64,000 nucleotides of DNA from Polytrichum commune (taxonomy: Eukaryota; Streptophyta; Polytrichopsida; Polytrichales; Polytrichaceae): positions 15,148,527 through 15,212,526 of the forward strand of contig OX485808.1 of the NCBI GenBank assembly GCA_950295325.1, in the 5' to 3' direction. Below are positions 23,234-35,479 of this stretch, piece after piece (the first letter of the stretch is position 1; each line of letters opens with the position of its first letter). The notes beneath the pieces were generated by a model that was given only the letters and a program-made list of their open reading frames with translations, searched no databases and was not told where the DNA came from. Position numbers and translations under genes: made by a program.

Positions 23234-24200
23234 TTACCACCTGTCGGGAGCAAGGGAGGAGTGATGAGGCTCGTGGTGAGGTGAGGCCGGCCTGCGCTCG
23301 CTGACAGAGTCGGCCGTTCAACAAGCTCTTTTGTTATGGTCCATTGGTCAATGGGCCCTTTTTCCCTCATCACATGCCCCTTGCCTCTCCTGCCTCCATC
23401 AGACAATCAGCCAACTGCCCCCTTTGTATCATTGCCCTGGGTTTTGGGTATTTACGGCCATGATCAGGGAGAGCCGGCAGTTAAGGTAGAAATACCATAA
23501 CCCGTGAAAATAAGGTGATTCGCATTGAAGATATGGTCTTACAATCATGAGATAATTTTCCAAGATAGACGAGAAGGATTCATGAAGAATGCAAGTTGTT
23601 TCATATTTTTTTGCCCTGTACAAAAAATTCTACAATTTTTCAAAGTGGAAAGTTGTCAAACCCCCTACTCGTTCACTAGATTCTCCCTACATCGAACACG
23701 GTAATCCACATTTCCTTACAGAAAATCGCCTAAATCGGTTACCTCATGAGTACATTAACACTTGACTCCCATTGGCTACACTAAGTGTACACGCATTGAA
23801 GTTGCCGCCTCGCCATGATCGGTTTTAGAAATGGCACTTCACTATTATGACAGCGGTCTAGTGCACGGGTAGAGGGTGGTTAACCAGTTTGGGTATTTCT
23901 ACCTTACTTACAGATGAACCGGTTGAAGTCCAAGCTTGCAGGAAATTTACCGATCATTTTAGAGGAATTTATAGAATATACCCCAATTTAATAAAGGAAA
24001 ACCGCATATGTGAACATGTACCCAGTTGGACTTGCAAACCTTAGGATTTCAGCCGGTCATGCCTGAAAATTTCCCCGACCACTGTTTTGGGGTACTTACG
24101 GCTCGCTGGGCTCTCCAACTCACGCATGGAGTCATTTCCTTCATAAATTCTTGGAGTTCATATGAATATTTCATTCATTGTCACAATGCATAACATTATT

Positions 24201-24330
24201 CAGATCCATAACAGTGTTCTGTGGGACTGACAGTATTCCATGGAGTATTCCCGATATGTGGGATGTGGGAATATCCGGGAATATTTTATGTGGGATATTG
24301 TCAGTCTCACAGAACATTGTTATGGATATG
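24201..24330. repeat. 130-bp imperfect hairpin
   Basis: The left arm contains ccataacagtgttctgtggg and the right arm its near complement. Arms are about 60 bp with scattered mismatches. The arm structure and size resemble either a fold-back MITE or a MIR-type precursor. Confidence 0.65.
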
Positions 24331-24635
24331 TGAGGGTTTTCTTTCTTATCAAATCATCTTATCACTATCAACACATGAGTCTTGGGCAATTGACATGCGT
24401 TAGGGAAAAATGAAATTAAAACAAACAAGTAAATGAAGTTGTCATTGTGATGTATTGACATATTATTTAGTGATTCAGGAAGGTTTTCAAGTGACAAAGG
24501 TCAATTGCCCAAGATGCATATGCTTGTAATGTATAAGTCCCTCAAATTATGTTTAACTGGTGAGTATGGAATGGTCTTCGGAAGGTTAACAAATTTATGA
24601 GCATGTAGCTCAGCCTATTTTAAATACATACATTT

Positions 24636-24661
24636 TGTATGTGTGTGTGTGTGTGTGTGTC
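24636..24661 (+). repeat. (GT)n microsatellite
   Basis: A run of about 12 gt units (tatgtgtgtgtgtgtgtgtg). Confidence 0.8.
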
Positions 24662-26249
24662 TATTCTCATATTTGCACCTAATCGCATACCACTTAAATA
24701 TATGTGTATGTTTAAGATGAGTAACTAAATTATGTCGGCTTACACTAGCTAAACAGACATTTTAAGTTGTAACTTACACTCACTTCTACTTGGAATTAGA
24801 TATGCAATTATTATGATATAATTAGCAAATCCAATCACGATTGTAGCCATTTTCCTCATGCTTTTGGGAGCTCGCATGATCACCCTATTCATTATCACAC
24901 TAAATAATCTAATTGCTTCTTAGATGATCATGCGAGTCTCTCCAATTATGTTTACTTATGAACCTATAATAACTAACAAACTTTGAGCATGTAGTGCAAT
25001 CTCTTCAAGCCATCTAAGCACGCCAAACCCAATAGAAAGTTCGAGCTAACCATCTTCACTTTCATCTCAGTCTCTCAAGTTGAAAGCTTAAGTGTGAAGT
25101 TCAAGCTCTCAATACTTTGTGTGAAAGCAAATGCACCCACCAATTGCATAAGTTTTTGAGATGGTCTATTTGGGATGAACATGGGAGTGGTAGGGAGTGT
25201 ACTTTAAGGAACAAAAGCACTTTCCATGAGAGGAGAAGGGGGGGGGGGTGGTTTTACATGACTAATTTATGGGGATAATCTATTTTTTTTTAGACATTCA
25301 TGATAAATTTCAACAAACCCCGAATTGGTATTGGACTTTTGCTAACTCCTCCACCCACATTTGCAAGCGTCTTTAAAATATGAGTGTTGAAGATCTCCAC
25401 AACATGGCTTCAATGTCATAAATTTAATGTCCACTTAGGGTGGGTTTATACAAAAGCCAAGGTCCACGGTAAGCTTTTTATAGACCTTAGTTCCAAACTG
25501 TAGATTAAACCCAAACATGAAGGACATTTAATCAAACTAGGAGGAGTGTTTAATGGGGGCCGTTGAGATTTGGTGGGAAAGCAGTGTCACATGAGTGCCA
25601 CTTTATTTTTCTCATACATTGGGCCTAGATCCTAGTGTGTCTTGTTTGTGTCCAAAAATTTGTTTATGACCAATAGGATTGCTAGATTGCCTTGATAACC
25701 TGAATTGCTTCAAACTTGTTTTGTCCTAGTCCATCACACCAACTTCCTTAGCTCATTGTACATGTGCAGATTTGGTGGGACAGCGGTACATTACATGAAT
25801 GCCATTTTTTATTTTTTATTTTTTTCATACATCGAGCCTAGTTCCTAGTGCACATGTCCAAATTTAAACTTCTGAGCAATAGGATTGCTAGATTGGCCTA
25901 AAGAGTTGAATTGTCCAATTGGGTTCATTGCCAACCTATAAGCTTTGGACTCATGTCTAGTCCAATGCACCGATATCCTTGGCTCGTAGCACATATGCAT
26001 ATGAATGAATATCTATCACATCACTTTCATGTGGTTCCCACACCTATCTAGAACGACGGGGTGACGGCCTCATCACCAACACCACCACGTTCTCCACCAC
26101 GTAAACTTAGACTCTTACGGCACCAACTAAGTGTAATGTACGTTGAGTAAAGTAGAATGGACTTTAGCTTACAATATCGCAAGTGCAACAATCTGTTTGC
26201 TAAAGTTATAATGTGAGCGTGACAACAATCATTCGAGTCGTCGCTTTTG
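24662..26249. other. no recognisable gene; MITE-like fragments
   Basis: Contains a single copy of a gggtgggtttata end near 25438, like the left end of the 61579 MITE family, and a poly-G run near 25230. Short frames carry no recognisable motif. Confidence 0.3.
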
Positions 26250-26450
26250 GAGAGAAGACAAATTAAGGTTGAGGCATCCAGAGTTGACCGGCTCCATATA
26301 ACCACTCACCAAGGTCATGTAATGGCGTAATGCACGAGATCTATATTTTTTAGGTGAACAGAGTTAAAGGCTATGTGGTGGCAGCTTGCGATGGATTACC
26401 CTCATAAGAGTTTTGACAATTGTCGTAACCAAGCATTAGCATTTAGACAA
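26250..26450 (-). repeat. dispersed repeat, copy 2 (inverted relative to 2310-2665)
   Basis: Inverted match to 2545-2665 as described there. It is followed at 26556-26864 by an open frame of 102 codons of unknown nature, perhaps element-derived. Confidence 0.5.
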
Positions 26451-27569
26451 AGATTTATGAATCCACCTGTAAATCAACTACAGTATGTGTTACCCTAAGT
26501 CAACCGCTTCAAGATTTATAACAATTCCCATGTTCATGATACTTTTATAAAAGAGTTGCATTGTCCTTACGACATGTTTCTATTTGCTAGGAAAAAACAT
26601 GATGCTATTACTCCTCCTACACAGATGCAAACTCTCTTCTTCTATCGCTTATATATAGGTGCCTCAACCGTAAAGTTGGGGTGTGTGCTAGATAGGCCCA
26701 ATATGAGAGCCAAAATGGCTGGCTGGGGTTTGCCTTTTAAGCAACACTTTCTGGTAAGGACTTTACTCTCCAAACTGTCTGTGCCCAAACTTTCCTTTCC
26801 TTTGGAGCCTTTGAAGTTCATTGACTCCCTTGTAAAGAGGGGTGTAGCTTTACCGAGATTCTAAAGCTCTTCGACACAAAAACTTGCACCAAAGTCATCA
26901 CCCAAACACTCGTGGGAGGCCGACTGCCTTGCCCTTCTTTCCAGATGCCGTAGTTAGGTTTGAGGGACCTACCCAAAGCATTTGTTGCACCCTGCGACAC
27001 AATTCTTGTTTTGAAAATAAAGAGTTCATGTCGCAGACATATACATAGAATCACGAAAAGTGTTGGGGTTCCAAATCTCTTTGTCGTATTCCCTCTACCC
27101 GTCCATGTATTGCTGCATTTTTTTAATGTCGCAATTCATCGGGTACTTGAATCAGTGCTTTTACCCGCTGAGTACATGAAAAATGATGCTAAGATAGATG
27201 TCTGATGCACCTAAGGAGGGTGAGGGTTATTCAGTTTGTTTTGATGTTCTCCAACTACTAAACACTATATTCGGTAATTGGAGACTTTTTGTTGATTTTG
27301 AGACTATTTAAGGACGTGGCTTTCACATTTGTAGGAAGGAAAACACTAAAAATATGCTATGTTCCCAATTTTGGAAACAAATAAGAGACTCAAATGCATG
27401 GAACCACACATAAAAATAAGAAAATGGGATATATGAAAACATTTGCATATGGAAAATCAATATCATATTTATTGAATAGGGGTTGAAGTACAAAATACAA
27501 GTGGAATATCCAATATTAGGCGAAAGTCCTAGAAACATAATTCCACAACTACATGTATGTTAATATAGC

Positions 27570-28418
27570 CTATACGTTCGGATCATGATTACGACTCACT
27601 ACTTTTGCTTTTGCAATACTATTATTAGCATTTATGGCCGTTTCACGTTCTTTTGCTTTCATGGCCTCCATGGCTCTAAAGATCTCGGGTCCGCGGCTAA
27701 AACCTTGTGTATTTGTCGACCCCGAATATGTGCCATTTGCCCATATTTGCCGACCCCCTACCGAATAAGTGGAATACGAATGCGATTGGGAAAACGAACG
27801 TCTTTCACTCTTCCGTAGGGCCAAACAACGATCAGACTCGCAAGAAGCAGTCTTCAGTGTTCGCCTATCCAATGACGAAGTCGAGGATGAACGGCCCACA
27901 TTCATGTGTATTGGGGTCTGAAACAATGACCATAAATACATATAATGATGTGGGTTAGTATAAGTTACGGATGGAAGTCCGAAAAACCCAATAATATAAA
28001 ATGCACTAATCCACGGAAATCATGAAGAAAAAACTTGAGAATGCCAATAATTGGGCACCTTGGCCTGCGGGGCGGTGGTTTGAGCTTCTGCGACATCGAG
28101 GGGGGCCACAAGCACAACAGGGACGCTCGTAAACGCCGGGACACCAATTTGGGGTTCATCCATACAAAGGCGTCTGGTCGACCGCGGGTTTCGAACGTGC
28201 TTCTCATTGCGGAGGGGAGATGGAGATGGAGATGGAGCGTAATTGAGTTTTGCAACCTTTGGAGGAGGGCTATCGACAACTCCGTCTTCAAACCCCGAGT
28301 CTTTGGAGTAATCAACAGCAGAGGCGGCATCGACGGCAGAAAATTGAAATAGTGAAGGCATTGAAATGTCGGTCACACGGATGGAAGGGGAGCTGGGGCC
28401 CGGTTTAGATGCACACAT
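27570..28418 (-). CDS. Pro/Ser-rich protein of unknown function, 2 exons, within the giant element
   Basis: I do not recognise a family. My model uses ATG at 28418, exon 1 28418-28059 (donor AAG/GTGCCC), and exon 2 27917-27570 (acceptor TTTCAG). This gives 708 nt and 235 aa in continuous phase. The first exon has SPSPSPLRN and VDSPPPKVAKL. The second is Ser/Arg-rich, then EIFRAMEAMKAKERETA, a possible short helix. The frame is also open up to an acceptor at 28455, so a further 5' exon is possible. The donor is not ideal; AAG/GTTTTT at 28041 is stronger by sequence but breaks phase. It lies just downstream of, and co-oriented with, the phosphatase gene. Confidence 0.45.
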
Positions 28419-28542
28419 GCCATGGACGAGACTTTGGGATCCTTGGTGAGGCAACTAAGACACAAAAATACATTTACAAAATACGGGGAGAAATGTTAGA
28501 TATAAACATGGAGAGTCCAAGTACAAACCCAAAAAGCAGTTA

Positions 28543-29262
28543 TCATATTAATTTATTGAGTTTGGCATAGCCGTACAACCTCCTAAATTCCTCATCTCTT
28601 GGGCCTAGAGGCCTATTGCCAATGGGGTTGGAGAGGACAAAATCCGGGACACTTCCGGGGTGATAGGCAAGCCTCCTAATGTAGGGTCCTAGTTCATTCT
28701 CTAGAAAGTTGTCATTTCTATCACTCTCCCAAGGATCCGGGAATATGCAACTGCCCAGGGGATTGAGAATACTCTTTGCCGGGCTGTCGTCAATGAGGAG
28801 CGTGTTCTCCGGGGTGGGCCAACAACCGTGGGGCACCCCCTCCAACATAGGGACGCCCACCCAAAGGTTCTTCCTCAGTACCTTTAGGAATTGAGGCCCT
28901 CGGCCTCCTCCGACCTTGGGTACAATGTTGCCATTACGGTCATAAAGGTCATCGCAGTGTTCTTGACCGAGAAGCAAGCATGGCATTGCGAGTTCTCGGA
29001 AAAGGAAACCGACGATGGCCTTCGTGTTGTCCATAAGCATAGAGCTCCAGATGATGACATGGGCCAAGCCAAGGACATCACGAAGGAAGCACCTCAACCC
29101 CGGCCGGGCCCGTACAACCTTCTTGTTAATGAGAGTATCGAACTGTCCGCCGTAATCCATGTCTTGTGGACTACGGAAGGGACCCTTCAACGCACTATTG
29201 GAGATATGCATGGAATGACAAAGCACCCCATTGAGGTCAAATATTATGAACGGTTTCCTCAT
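28543..29262 (-). CDS. FCP1/SCP-like HAD-family phosphatase, within the giant element
   Basis: A single open frame of 239 aa. HAD motif I is FDLNG at 8-12: the nucleophile Asp is kept, but the second Asp of the usual DxDG is Asn. Motif II is IIWSS at 70-74 and the late motif is LLIDDSPAKS at 155-164, as in FCP1-homology (CTD small phosphatase, NIF-like) proteins, which act on phospho-Ser/Thr. From memory, a DLNG version exists among plant HAD proteins, so it is not proof of inactivity. The frame stays open upstream to 29310 after an acceptor (ATCACAG), so the true start may be in an earlier exon that I cannot place. Presence inside a transposon suggests captured host cargo or an element regulatory gene. 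Confidence 0.75.
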   Translation of the reverse strand: MRKPFIIFDLNGVLCHSMHISNSALKGPFRSPQDMDYGGQFDTLINKKVVRARPGLRCFLRDVLGLAHVIIWSSMLMDNTKAIVGFLFRELAMPCLLLGQEHCDDLYDRNGNIVPKVGGGRGPQFLKVLRKNLWVGVPMLEGVPHGCWPTPENTLLIDDSPAKSILNPLGSCIFPDPWESDRNDNFLENELGPYIRRLAYHPGSVPDFVLSNPIGNRPLGPRDEEFRRLYGYAKLNKLI

Positions 29263-29478
29263 GGGCCGGCTTGGTCTTTCAGCGGGGTTGCGACATATCT
29301 CCGACGGACCCTGTGATGGAAAATACTATCTAGGTGAATGGTACTACCCATGAAAACCAATTGACAAGCATGCACAAACTCAACAAACAAATATAAGGCA
29401 AAAAGAATACTAATACGCAGTTCAAAAAATTTGTATTAATGTGATTGGTTTAATACATTTCGCGAATAATTTACATTG

Positions 29479-32400
29479 TCACAAAAGGTCTCCCCTAAAA
29501 CTAATTGAATCTATGCTGGCAAAATTGCATCCACCCGCCGGGCGAAGCCGAGCATCGAACTCGACAATATGCACACGCCACGAAGTTGGCAGACAAGGAA
29601 GTTTCGGACGCGCGTCCGTAACGTGGGAGGCAAGCTCAAAGGTGGATTACCTCTTCAGCGGAGAGGCCCTCGCCAGCAGTGCCTCCCTCACCAGGCCCCA
29701 TCGTGGGCACAGGTTCCGGACGCGTGTCCGCAAAATTGTGCATGCTATCCTCCACCACCAAGGCGCCTCCAGCCGCTTGCGACCCCTGGGTATCGACATG
29801 AGGTTGATCTTCATCTGTGGTGTCTTGGCTGCCCCGCATATGTTCATCTTCTTGGCTGCCCCGCATATGTTCATCCTCTTGGCTGCCAATGGTTGTGATG
29901 TCTTCAATGGCGCCTTTCTCGTGAGCACCTGCCGTATAACGTGCAGGTCTCTCCTCCTCTTGTACGCTATGAGAGGAGGGCTTTGGGGTGTCGGCAACCT
30001 GGGGAGAGGGCGGGACATACAAGGCGGGGGGTGGATAGGTATGCTCTGGTATGTACACCGTATGGCTACTAGACGGAGGCCGCATGAGAGTGGGAGGCAT
30101 TGACATGCCGGCTTCGGGAGCTGCATACATTACTGGGGGTCTTGCTTGCAAGCTCTGCATGAGGCTCATAAATTGTTGGCTCTGGGCCAAGAATTGTTGA
30201 TTTTGAGCCATGAGATCGGCGTGCCTTCTAGCAGACTCCAACCTAGCCTCCTCCATCTCAGCTTGGATGGCGGCCATCTTTCTGGCGTGCTCCTCGTTAG
30301 CTTCTCGAAGCCGTTGGTCAAGCTCTTCCTTCATTCTCTTCTCCAGTTTCTCGTCCAATTCGGCCACAGACATCGGCTCTTTCTTCACCTTGCCAGGTTC
30401 AGAAGGCAACGCAGAGAGGGCATTGTACATCCTAACCTCATCCTCGTCTTCATCGGAGAGTTCCAAGACGGCGCCTTCAGGGTACTCGTTGTAAGGAGTC
30501 TTCTTCCTCTGTCGACGACTCTCACGGTATGAGGCGATATCCGGCCTCAAAATCAACTCCAGCACATCTCTACCCTCCATAGGTGGTAGCTCTGCCTGTT
30601 CAGATCCCCCTCCAGATGAGGCTGTGCATCCGGCTTCTGTCGCAACGTCCACATCCTTCTCTGCCATAAGCCCAGCAGCACGCGATGGAACCGCAGTGGA
30701 AGGAAACCCAACTCGAGAAGTGGGAGTCCCAAAGGGAGAGGAAATAGGGGTAGGATGGACCCTTATTGGAGTGAAGTCTTCCTGCGCCCCCTCTGTATCC
30801 ATGTGGTCTTCGCCCAAGACAAATTGATGAGGATGAACAGGATCACGAACAAGGCCGGGCACGTGATCTTGTCTGGCTGGCTGCTCTCTTGGGGAGACGG
30901 GCTCTTGGTCTCCGTCACTGTCCCACTCCGTCGCAGGAGTTCCCTCTTCTCTTGAGGCAAGAGGCACCACAGGATGGGGGGTAAGGACATCGATGATGTC
31001 TTCGATATCCATTTTCGAGGCAAGAACCCTATGAGTATTCGCCTCATCCATGTCGCAAGCCTCCACAAACGAATTTACCTGCAACCCAAGCATCTGCACC
31101 AAAACAAGGAAATTATAGTCATTCCATTGTTGCAAGCAAGTATGAGGACAAATATAATCATGAAGCACTGCAATTTACGGACGCGCGGCCGTAAATTTAC
31201 ACTGCATATTTGTGTGGCCAATGTTACGGACGCGCGGCCGTAAATTTCAATTCAGATGAACCATGGAAAGAGGTGCATACAAGTACTTACCAATGCCGCA
31301 TAAACAAATTTGGTGCCTCCGAAGACGTTGTAAACTGTTTCACTCATCACAGTCACAGCCTTCAAGACTCCAATATAAAAATCCATTCGGAGCTCGTACG
31401 CCGGGTAGATTGCATACATAGTCTCCGCGATAAGCTCCTTGGGGTGTGGTGGTGGCAACGAGTATACTTTCTTGAACACGTTCTGCGCTTTGATAGGCAT
31501 CCGCCCACTTGGTGAAGACTTGTGTGTCAAGAAATAAAGTGCCAAAGCCCCGACCTGCTTCGCCCCTCTTGCCTCTTCAATAACACTGATCCCTTCCGTC
31601 TTCGCGGGGATGTATGTGCTGTGGTAAAGATCGTATTGGAGGTTCATCGTCGATGTGTAAAGCTGGACGACCGATGCGGACCTCTCTTGATCTACGATCC
31701 AGAGCCACACATTTGGCTCGAAGAGGGCAGGCGACCGATAGCTCTTGAAGGCCTTGAAGAAGTTGTCATAGAAAGCGGTCCCGCTAGCGTTTTGTCTCCA
31801 AGATCCGGGAAATGCACGGAAATCAAATAGTGCGAACGGACAACCCCGGGGGTCATCTCTCACAGAGGCTCTTGAAGCATGTGTGTCCCATGTGCCAAAC
31901 TTCAAGGCCGTTGTAACAGTGCAGAATCTTGCGACCCCTTCGAATTTTGCTTTCTTTTTTCTGTCAAGGAAATGGACGTACAACGCCGTCTCTCTTTCGT
32001 CGATAGACCCTTTCTTCTCGTTCCTCCTAGATCTTTGGGCTAGGAAGGGAGATGCGCCTCTTATCAATGATCGCATGGAGACCCCATTGATGTGATATTC
32101 CTCCTTGAGCGTCCTCCAGTTTTCCCACATTATTTCACCATCTGTATCAGTGAGGTTATGGGAGGGCAACAGCTTGCTAATTTCCCTTATAGCCATGGTC
32201 TTCTTCTTCCTGTATTCGCACCATTCCTTAATGTGGTACGTGGAAGGCTTCATGTGCTTCGGCCGCTTCAGGAAGATTTTGGGGTAGGGCAGTGTCCTCC
32301 TCGGAGTCTCCAATAGGATGTGTTGTGCCGCTCTGTACAGTTCGGAGTCGAGCAATCCTTGGAGGGGACGAAAGAACTCTCTCAGGATAGGTGGCACCTT

Positions 32401-34014
32401 AACCTTCGAGTCGCTCTTGTACGTGTTTTCTGCATCCGGATTGATAAGGTCTCCGTTGTTGTGGGCATCGAATAGGCGCAACCAAATTGCCCAGGTCTCT
32501 TCTGTGGCGGTGATGAGCTTAAGTTCCCCCTTCAGCTCCTGCACCGTCTTCATGCCGCTTGTCTTCAAGTCAATGCTGGAGAACTTTGTCAAGATGGCAT
32601 TGCTGAATGTCTGCAATGCCATGTATTACAAGAAATCAGCAGAGCTTAAATCAAAGGAATTAAAGAATTGGAAGGAGATGGGAAGAAATTTACGGACGCG
32701 CGTCCGTAAAATTATACTGAGACATACCTGCCATTTGGGATTCTTGATGACTGCATTCTCCCTCTCTTTTGGGGGACAATCGTGCTCTACCCACAAGGTC
32801 CTTCCAGCCACGATGTTGGCAGCCCATGAAGCCTCGAACTGCCTCACTTTATTCCCTTGGTTCATGAAGGCAGATATTGCGATGAGCTGGTTCGAGTCTT
32901 TGGAATGGACAACGAATGCCTTCCAGTATCGGATTGTCTCTTTCAAAGGGCTCTTCCACTCATCGTCCTCTAGGAGAGCTTTTGCAGCCATCACACTATG
33001 TTGGCCGTCGACTATGTAGAACTCTCCATCTTTGAGAATTGGCCAGTTTTGCGCTGTGACTTCAACCACAGGATCCTTTGGTGTCACACATATGGTTTGC
33101 CTATCAAATTTGGGGTTGTTCATAATGTTATTCATTTGCCACCACACCCCGGTCTCTTCTTTGGCACGAGTATTCATACTCTCCGTGCCCTTGTGGCATT
33201 TGTAGACATCCACATCAAACGTGAAATATCTTCCAAGTGGCCAGCAGCCCTTTGTCTTCTCGTCGAACTCTTGGAAAATCTTTGTGGAAAGTTCGGCGTC
33301 AGGGCGTTGTCCTTTCTTCAGGAGTGGTGCGACAGTAAGAGTAGAGCTCACATCTGGACCCTCTGTTAGCCCTGACGACTCCATCTGTGAGTGGGAGCGT
33401 TTACTAGTCTGCTTGCTCCCTCTTGATGCCCCACTCTGTGAGGGTCTCGAGGCTTCTGGCACGTGTTTAGGAACACGTTTAGGTCGTTCAGGAACTGGTT
33501 TTTTTGCCTTTCATTTCTTGGCTTCCAGTAATGCCCCATTTACTCTTGTCACATTGTTCAAGAGACGTCCAAGCCGTTTACCCGTCCAGGGTGCATTGCA
33601 TGCATAGTCTTGGAATTCATTCTGTAAATTGAAGCAAGACGCATCTGGGCTGGCATTTTCACATTCATTTTTGTTGAACGGATGGTACAACTCGTGCAAA
33701 ATGAATGTGATCCTATCATTTTTCTTTTCAAGGTCAATGACAACATAATCACCTTGGGCTACCGCACACTCTACTGTCCAGTTTTTTACCTTCATCCACT
33801 TCTCGGATTCATGTATATCTACTTTTATTTGATAGGCAAATCTAAGGACAAATATATCATTTTCGTCTTTTTCTACAATAACTGTCCAGTTATCTACAAT
33901 GTCTTCGCGTGGCTTGTAATGGTCGTTGTGGCTTATGTCTTTGATGGCTTTTGGAAGCGGAGGATGGACAAGCTCTGCGAATAAATCAATAGCGGGTCTT
34001 TTTGTAGATTCCAT
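29479..34014 (-). CDS. large ParB-like (DGQHS) / coiled-coil protein of the giant element, 4 exons, one in-frame TGA
   Basis: Exons 34014-32728, 32610-31291, 31093-29651 and 29559-29479 join in phase 0 throughout, giving 1377 codons including one internal TGA and the terminal TGA. The first 167 codons are of unknown fold. After an in-frame TGA at 33513-33511 the frame continues KAKKPVPERPKRVPKH. Codons about 333-340 read YIVDGQHS, like the ParB/DGQHR nucleotide-binding or nuclease motif. Exon 2 (ALFDFRAFPGSW, NVWLWIVDQ) is unrecognised. Exon 3 has acidic patches, a long coiled coil (KLEKRMKEELDQRLREANEE...) and a GSQEDEHMR tandem repeat. Every intron (117, 197 and 91 bp) contains the CGGACGCGCGTCCG-type palindrome. 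The TGA could be a nonsense mutation, a spliced-out site (GTAAAT upstream, CCAG downstream) or readthrough. The last exon is the least sure. Confidence 0.6.
29605..29618. repeat. palindrome core, intron 3 of the ParB-like gene
   Basis: CGGACGCGCGTCCG, flanked by ttt and ta. A second, weaker copy (CGGACGCGTGTCCG, 29717-29730) lies inside exon 3 and is translated as part of FADTRPEP. Confidence 0.85.
31172..31248. repeat. two palindromes in intron 2 of the ParB-like gene
   Basis: Cores cggacgcgcggccg at 31178-31191 and 31227-31240, both with ttac/gtaa arms. They carry the same single change (GTCC to GGCC), so one may be a duplicate of the other. Confidence 0.85.
32687..32714. repeat. palindrome in intron 1 of the ParB-like gene
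   Basis: A perfect core at 32693-32706 with aatttac/gtaaaatt arms, inside a 117-bp intron (32611-32727). Confidence 0.85.
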
Positions 34015-34068
34015 CTGCAAATGTAAAATATACAAGTCAGTATTAAGGTCTGGGGATGCAGAGCCTAT

Positions 34069-34670
34069 CTTACGAACGCGCGGTCGTAAACCTTTGCGTA
34101 CCCTTTCCTATATAGTACATGTCAAATTTACGGACGCATGTCCGTAAACTTGAGACATCTTATAAAAAGAAATCACATACATGATATATGTGCAGAGTTT
34201 ACGGACGCGCGTCCGTAAACTCTGCACATATATCATCCAAAAGTTTCTATTTCTATATTCCATGAATATAATATGTTTTTTATTATTATGTAGCCCTAAT
34301 TTACGGACGTGCGTCCGTAAATTCTTGGAAAATAAGTTCATTTTTGTTGTGTAGAACTTGTATATTTTGTAGAACTTATTTTGAAAACCCATGACATGTA
34401 TTATACTCTGAGATTTTCATAGCTTTTGCTGCCTAGTTTACGGACGCGCGTCCGTAAACTCTGCACATGTATCATGTACCACATTTAGTGTACTTAGATA
34501 TTTCAAGTTTACGGACGCACGTCCGTAAACTTATCATTCATGTTTTTAAATAGTTCTTTTTAAATATATCTACAATTTACGGACGTACGTCCGTAAACTG
34601 TTCACACATAGTGCGATGCATATTCCCAGGGTTCCCTGAAGTTTACGGACGCGCGTCCGTAAACTTCAGG
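34069..34670. repeat. array of eight palindromes upstream of the ParB-like gene
   Basis: Cores at 34073, 34131, 34202, 34304, 34441, 34512, 34580 and 34646, about 60-135 bp apart. The copy at 34181-34236 is a perfect 56-bp palindrome and that at 34635-34670 a perfect 36-bp one. Variants are mostly CG to TG or CA at the central CpGs. The location directly upstream of the start at 34014 suggests a promoter or binding-site array. Confidence 0.9.
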
Positions 34671-35470
34671 CCATTTTTTAATTACTTTGCACAATTACTG
34701 TGTTTCTGGATATTGCTCCGAAATTTTCGGAACAGGTTTTTTGTTGCATTCCATTCATGTGCAATGTTCATCTTTACTTGGAATGCAACATGGATTTGCA
34801 CTCCAAATTAGAATATATCAGGTGTTGCATTGCAATAGCAGATTCTACACTCCAAACTAAGAAGAATGTTCCATTTCAATTTGCAATGTACTAGAAACAC
34901 TTACCTTTGTACAATGTTTGCTGCTCAACCACAGCTACAGCTAGGACAGACTGCAAATTAACAATAAAATTGAAGTTAGAAACCTCTGGTAATGCAATGT
35001 GCACATTCAAGATTCAACTAAACTGTGTGTTGCTCCTAAAATGCATCAAACCCACCAAAAAAACCCTACTACAAAGATTGCACTGGATTGAACATTGACA
35101 TCAGATAGAAGTGAACAAAGCAAAACATATGATTTCTTAGAACTTGGAAAAAGTGAATTCAAATGAAGTGAAGACAATTACAAACTGAAAGGAGGAGCAC
35201 TCTGAAACAACTGAAATACTCCAACCCTAAAACCCTTGCAACAACTGAAACTACTCCATTAATGTCCTAATGAGACTGCAAGCAAAAAACTACTCAATTT
35301 CTGATGTTACTTGCAATTGTGAGTGCAACAAAACATTGCATGCTCACACAATACTCACAATCCTCCTCTTGTGCATCAATACATAAACTCAAATCACCTA
35401 ATTAGCACCTGGAACAGCACATCTAGCAAAGAGGGAAAGAAAAAAACACCTGCCTGGAGCTCCTGGCGCT
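34671..35470. other. no gene; element-internal spacer
   Basis: AT-rich sequence between the palindrome array and the purine tract. Short frames have no signature. Confidence 0.35.
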
Positions 35471-35479
35471 CTTATGGAA

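Noticed and set aside
29441-30532. Plus-strand frames of 220 and 128 codons
   Set aside because: Antisense shadows of the coiled-coil exon 31093-29651; no family signature.
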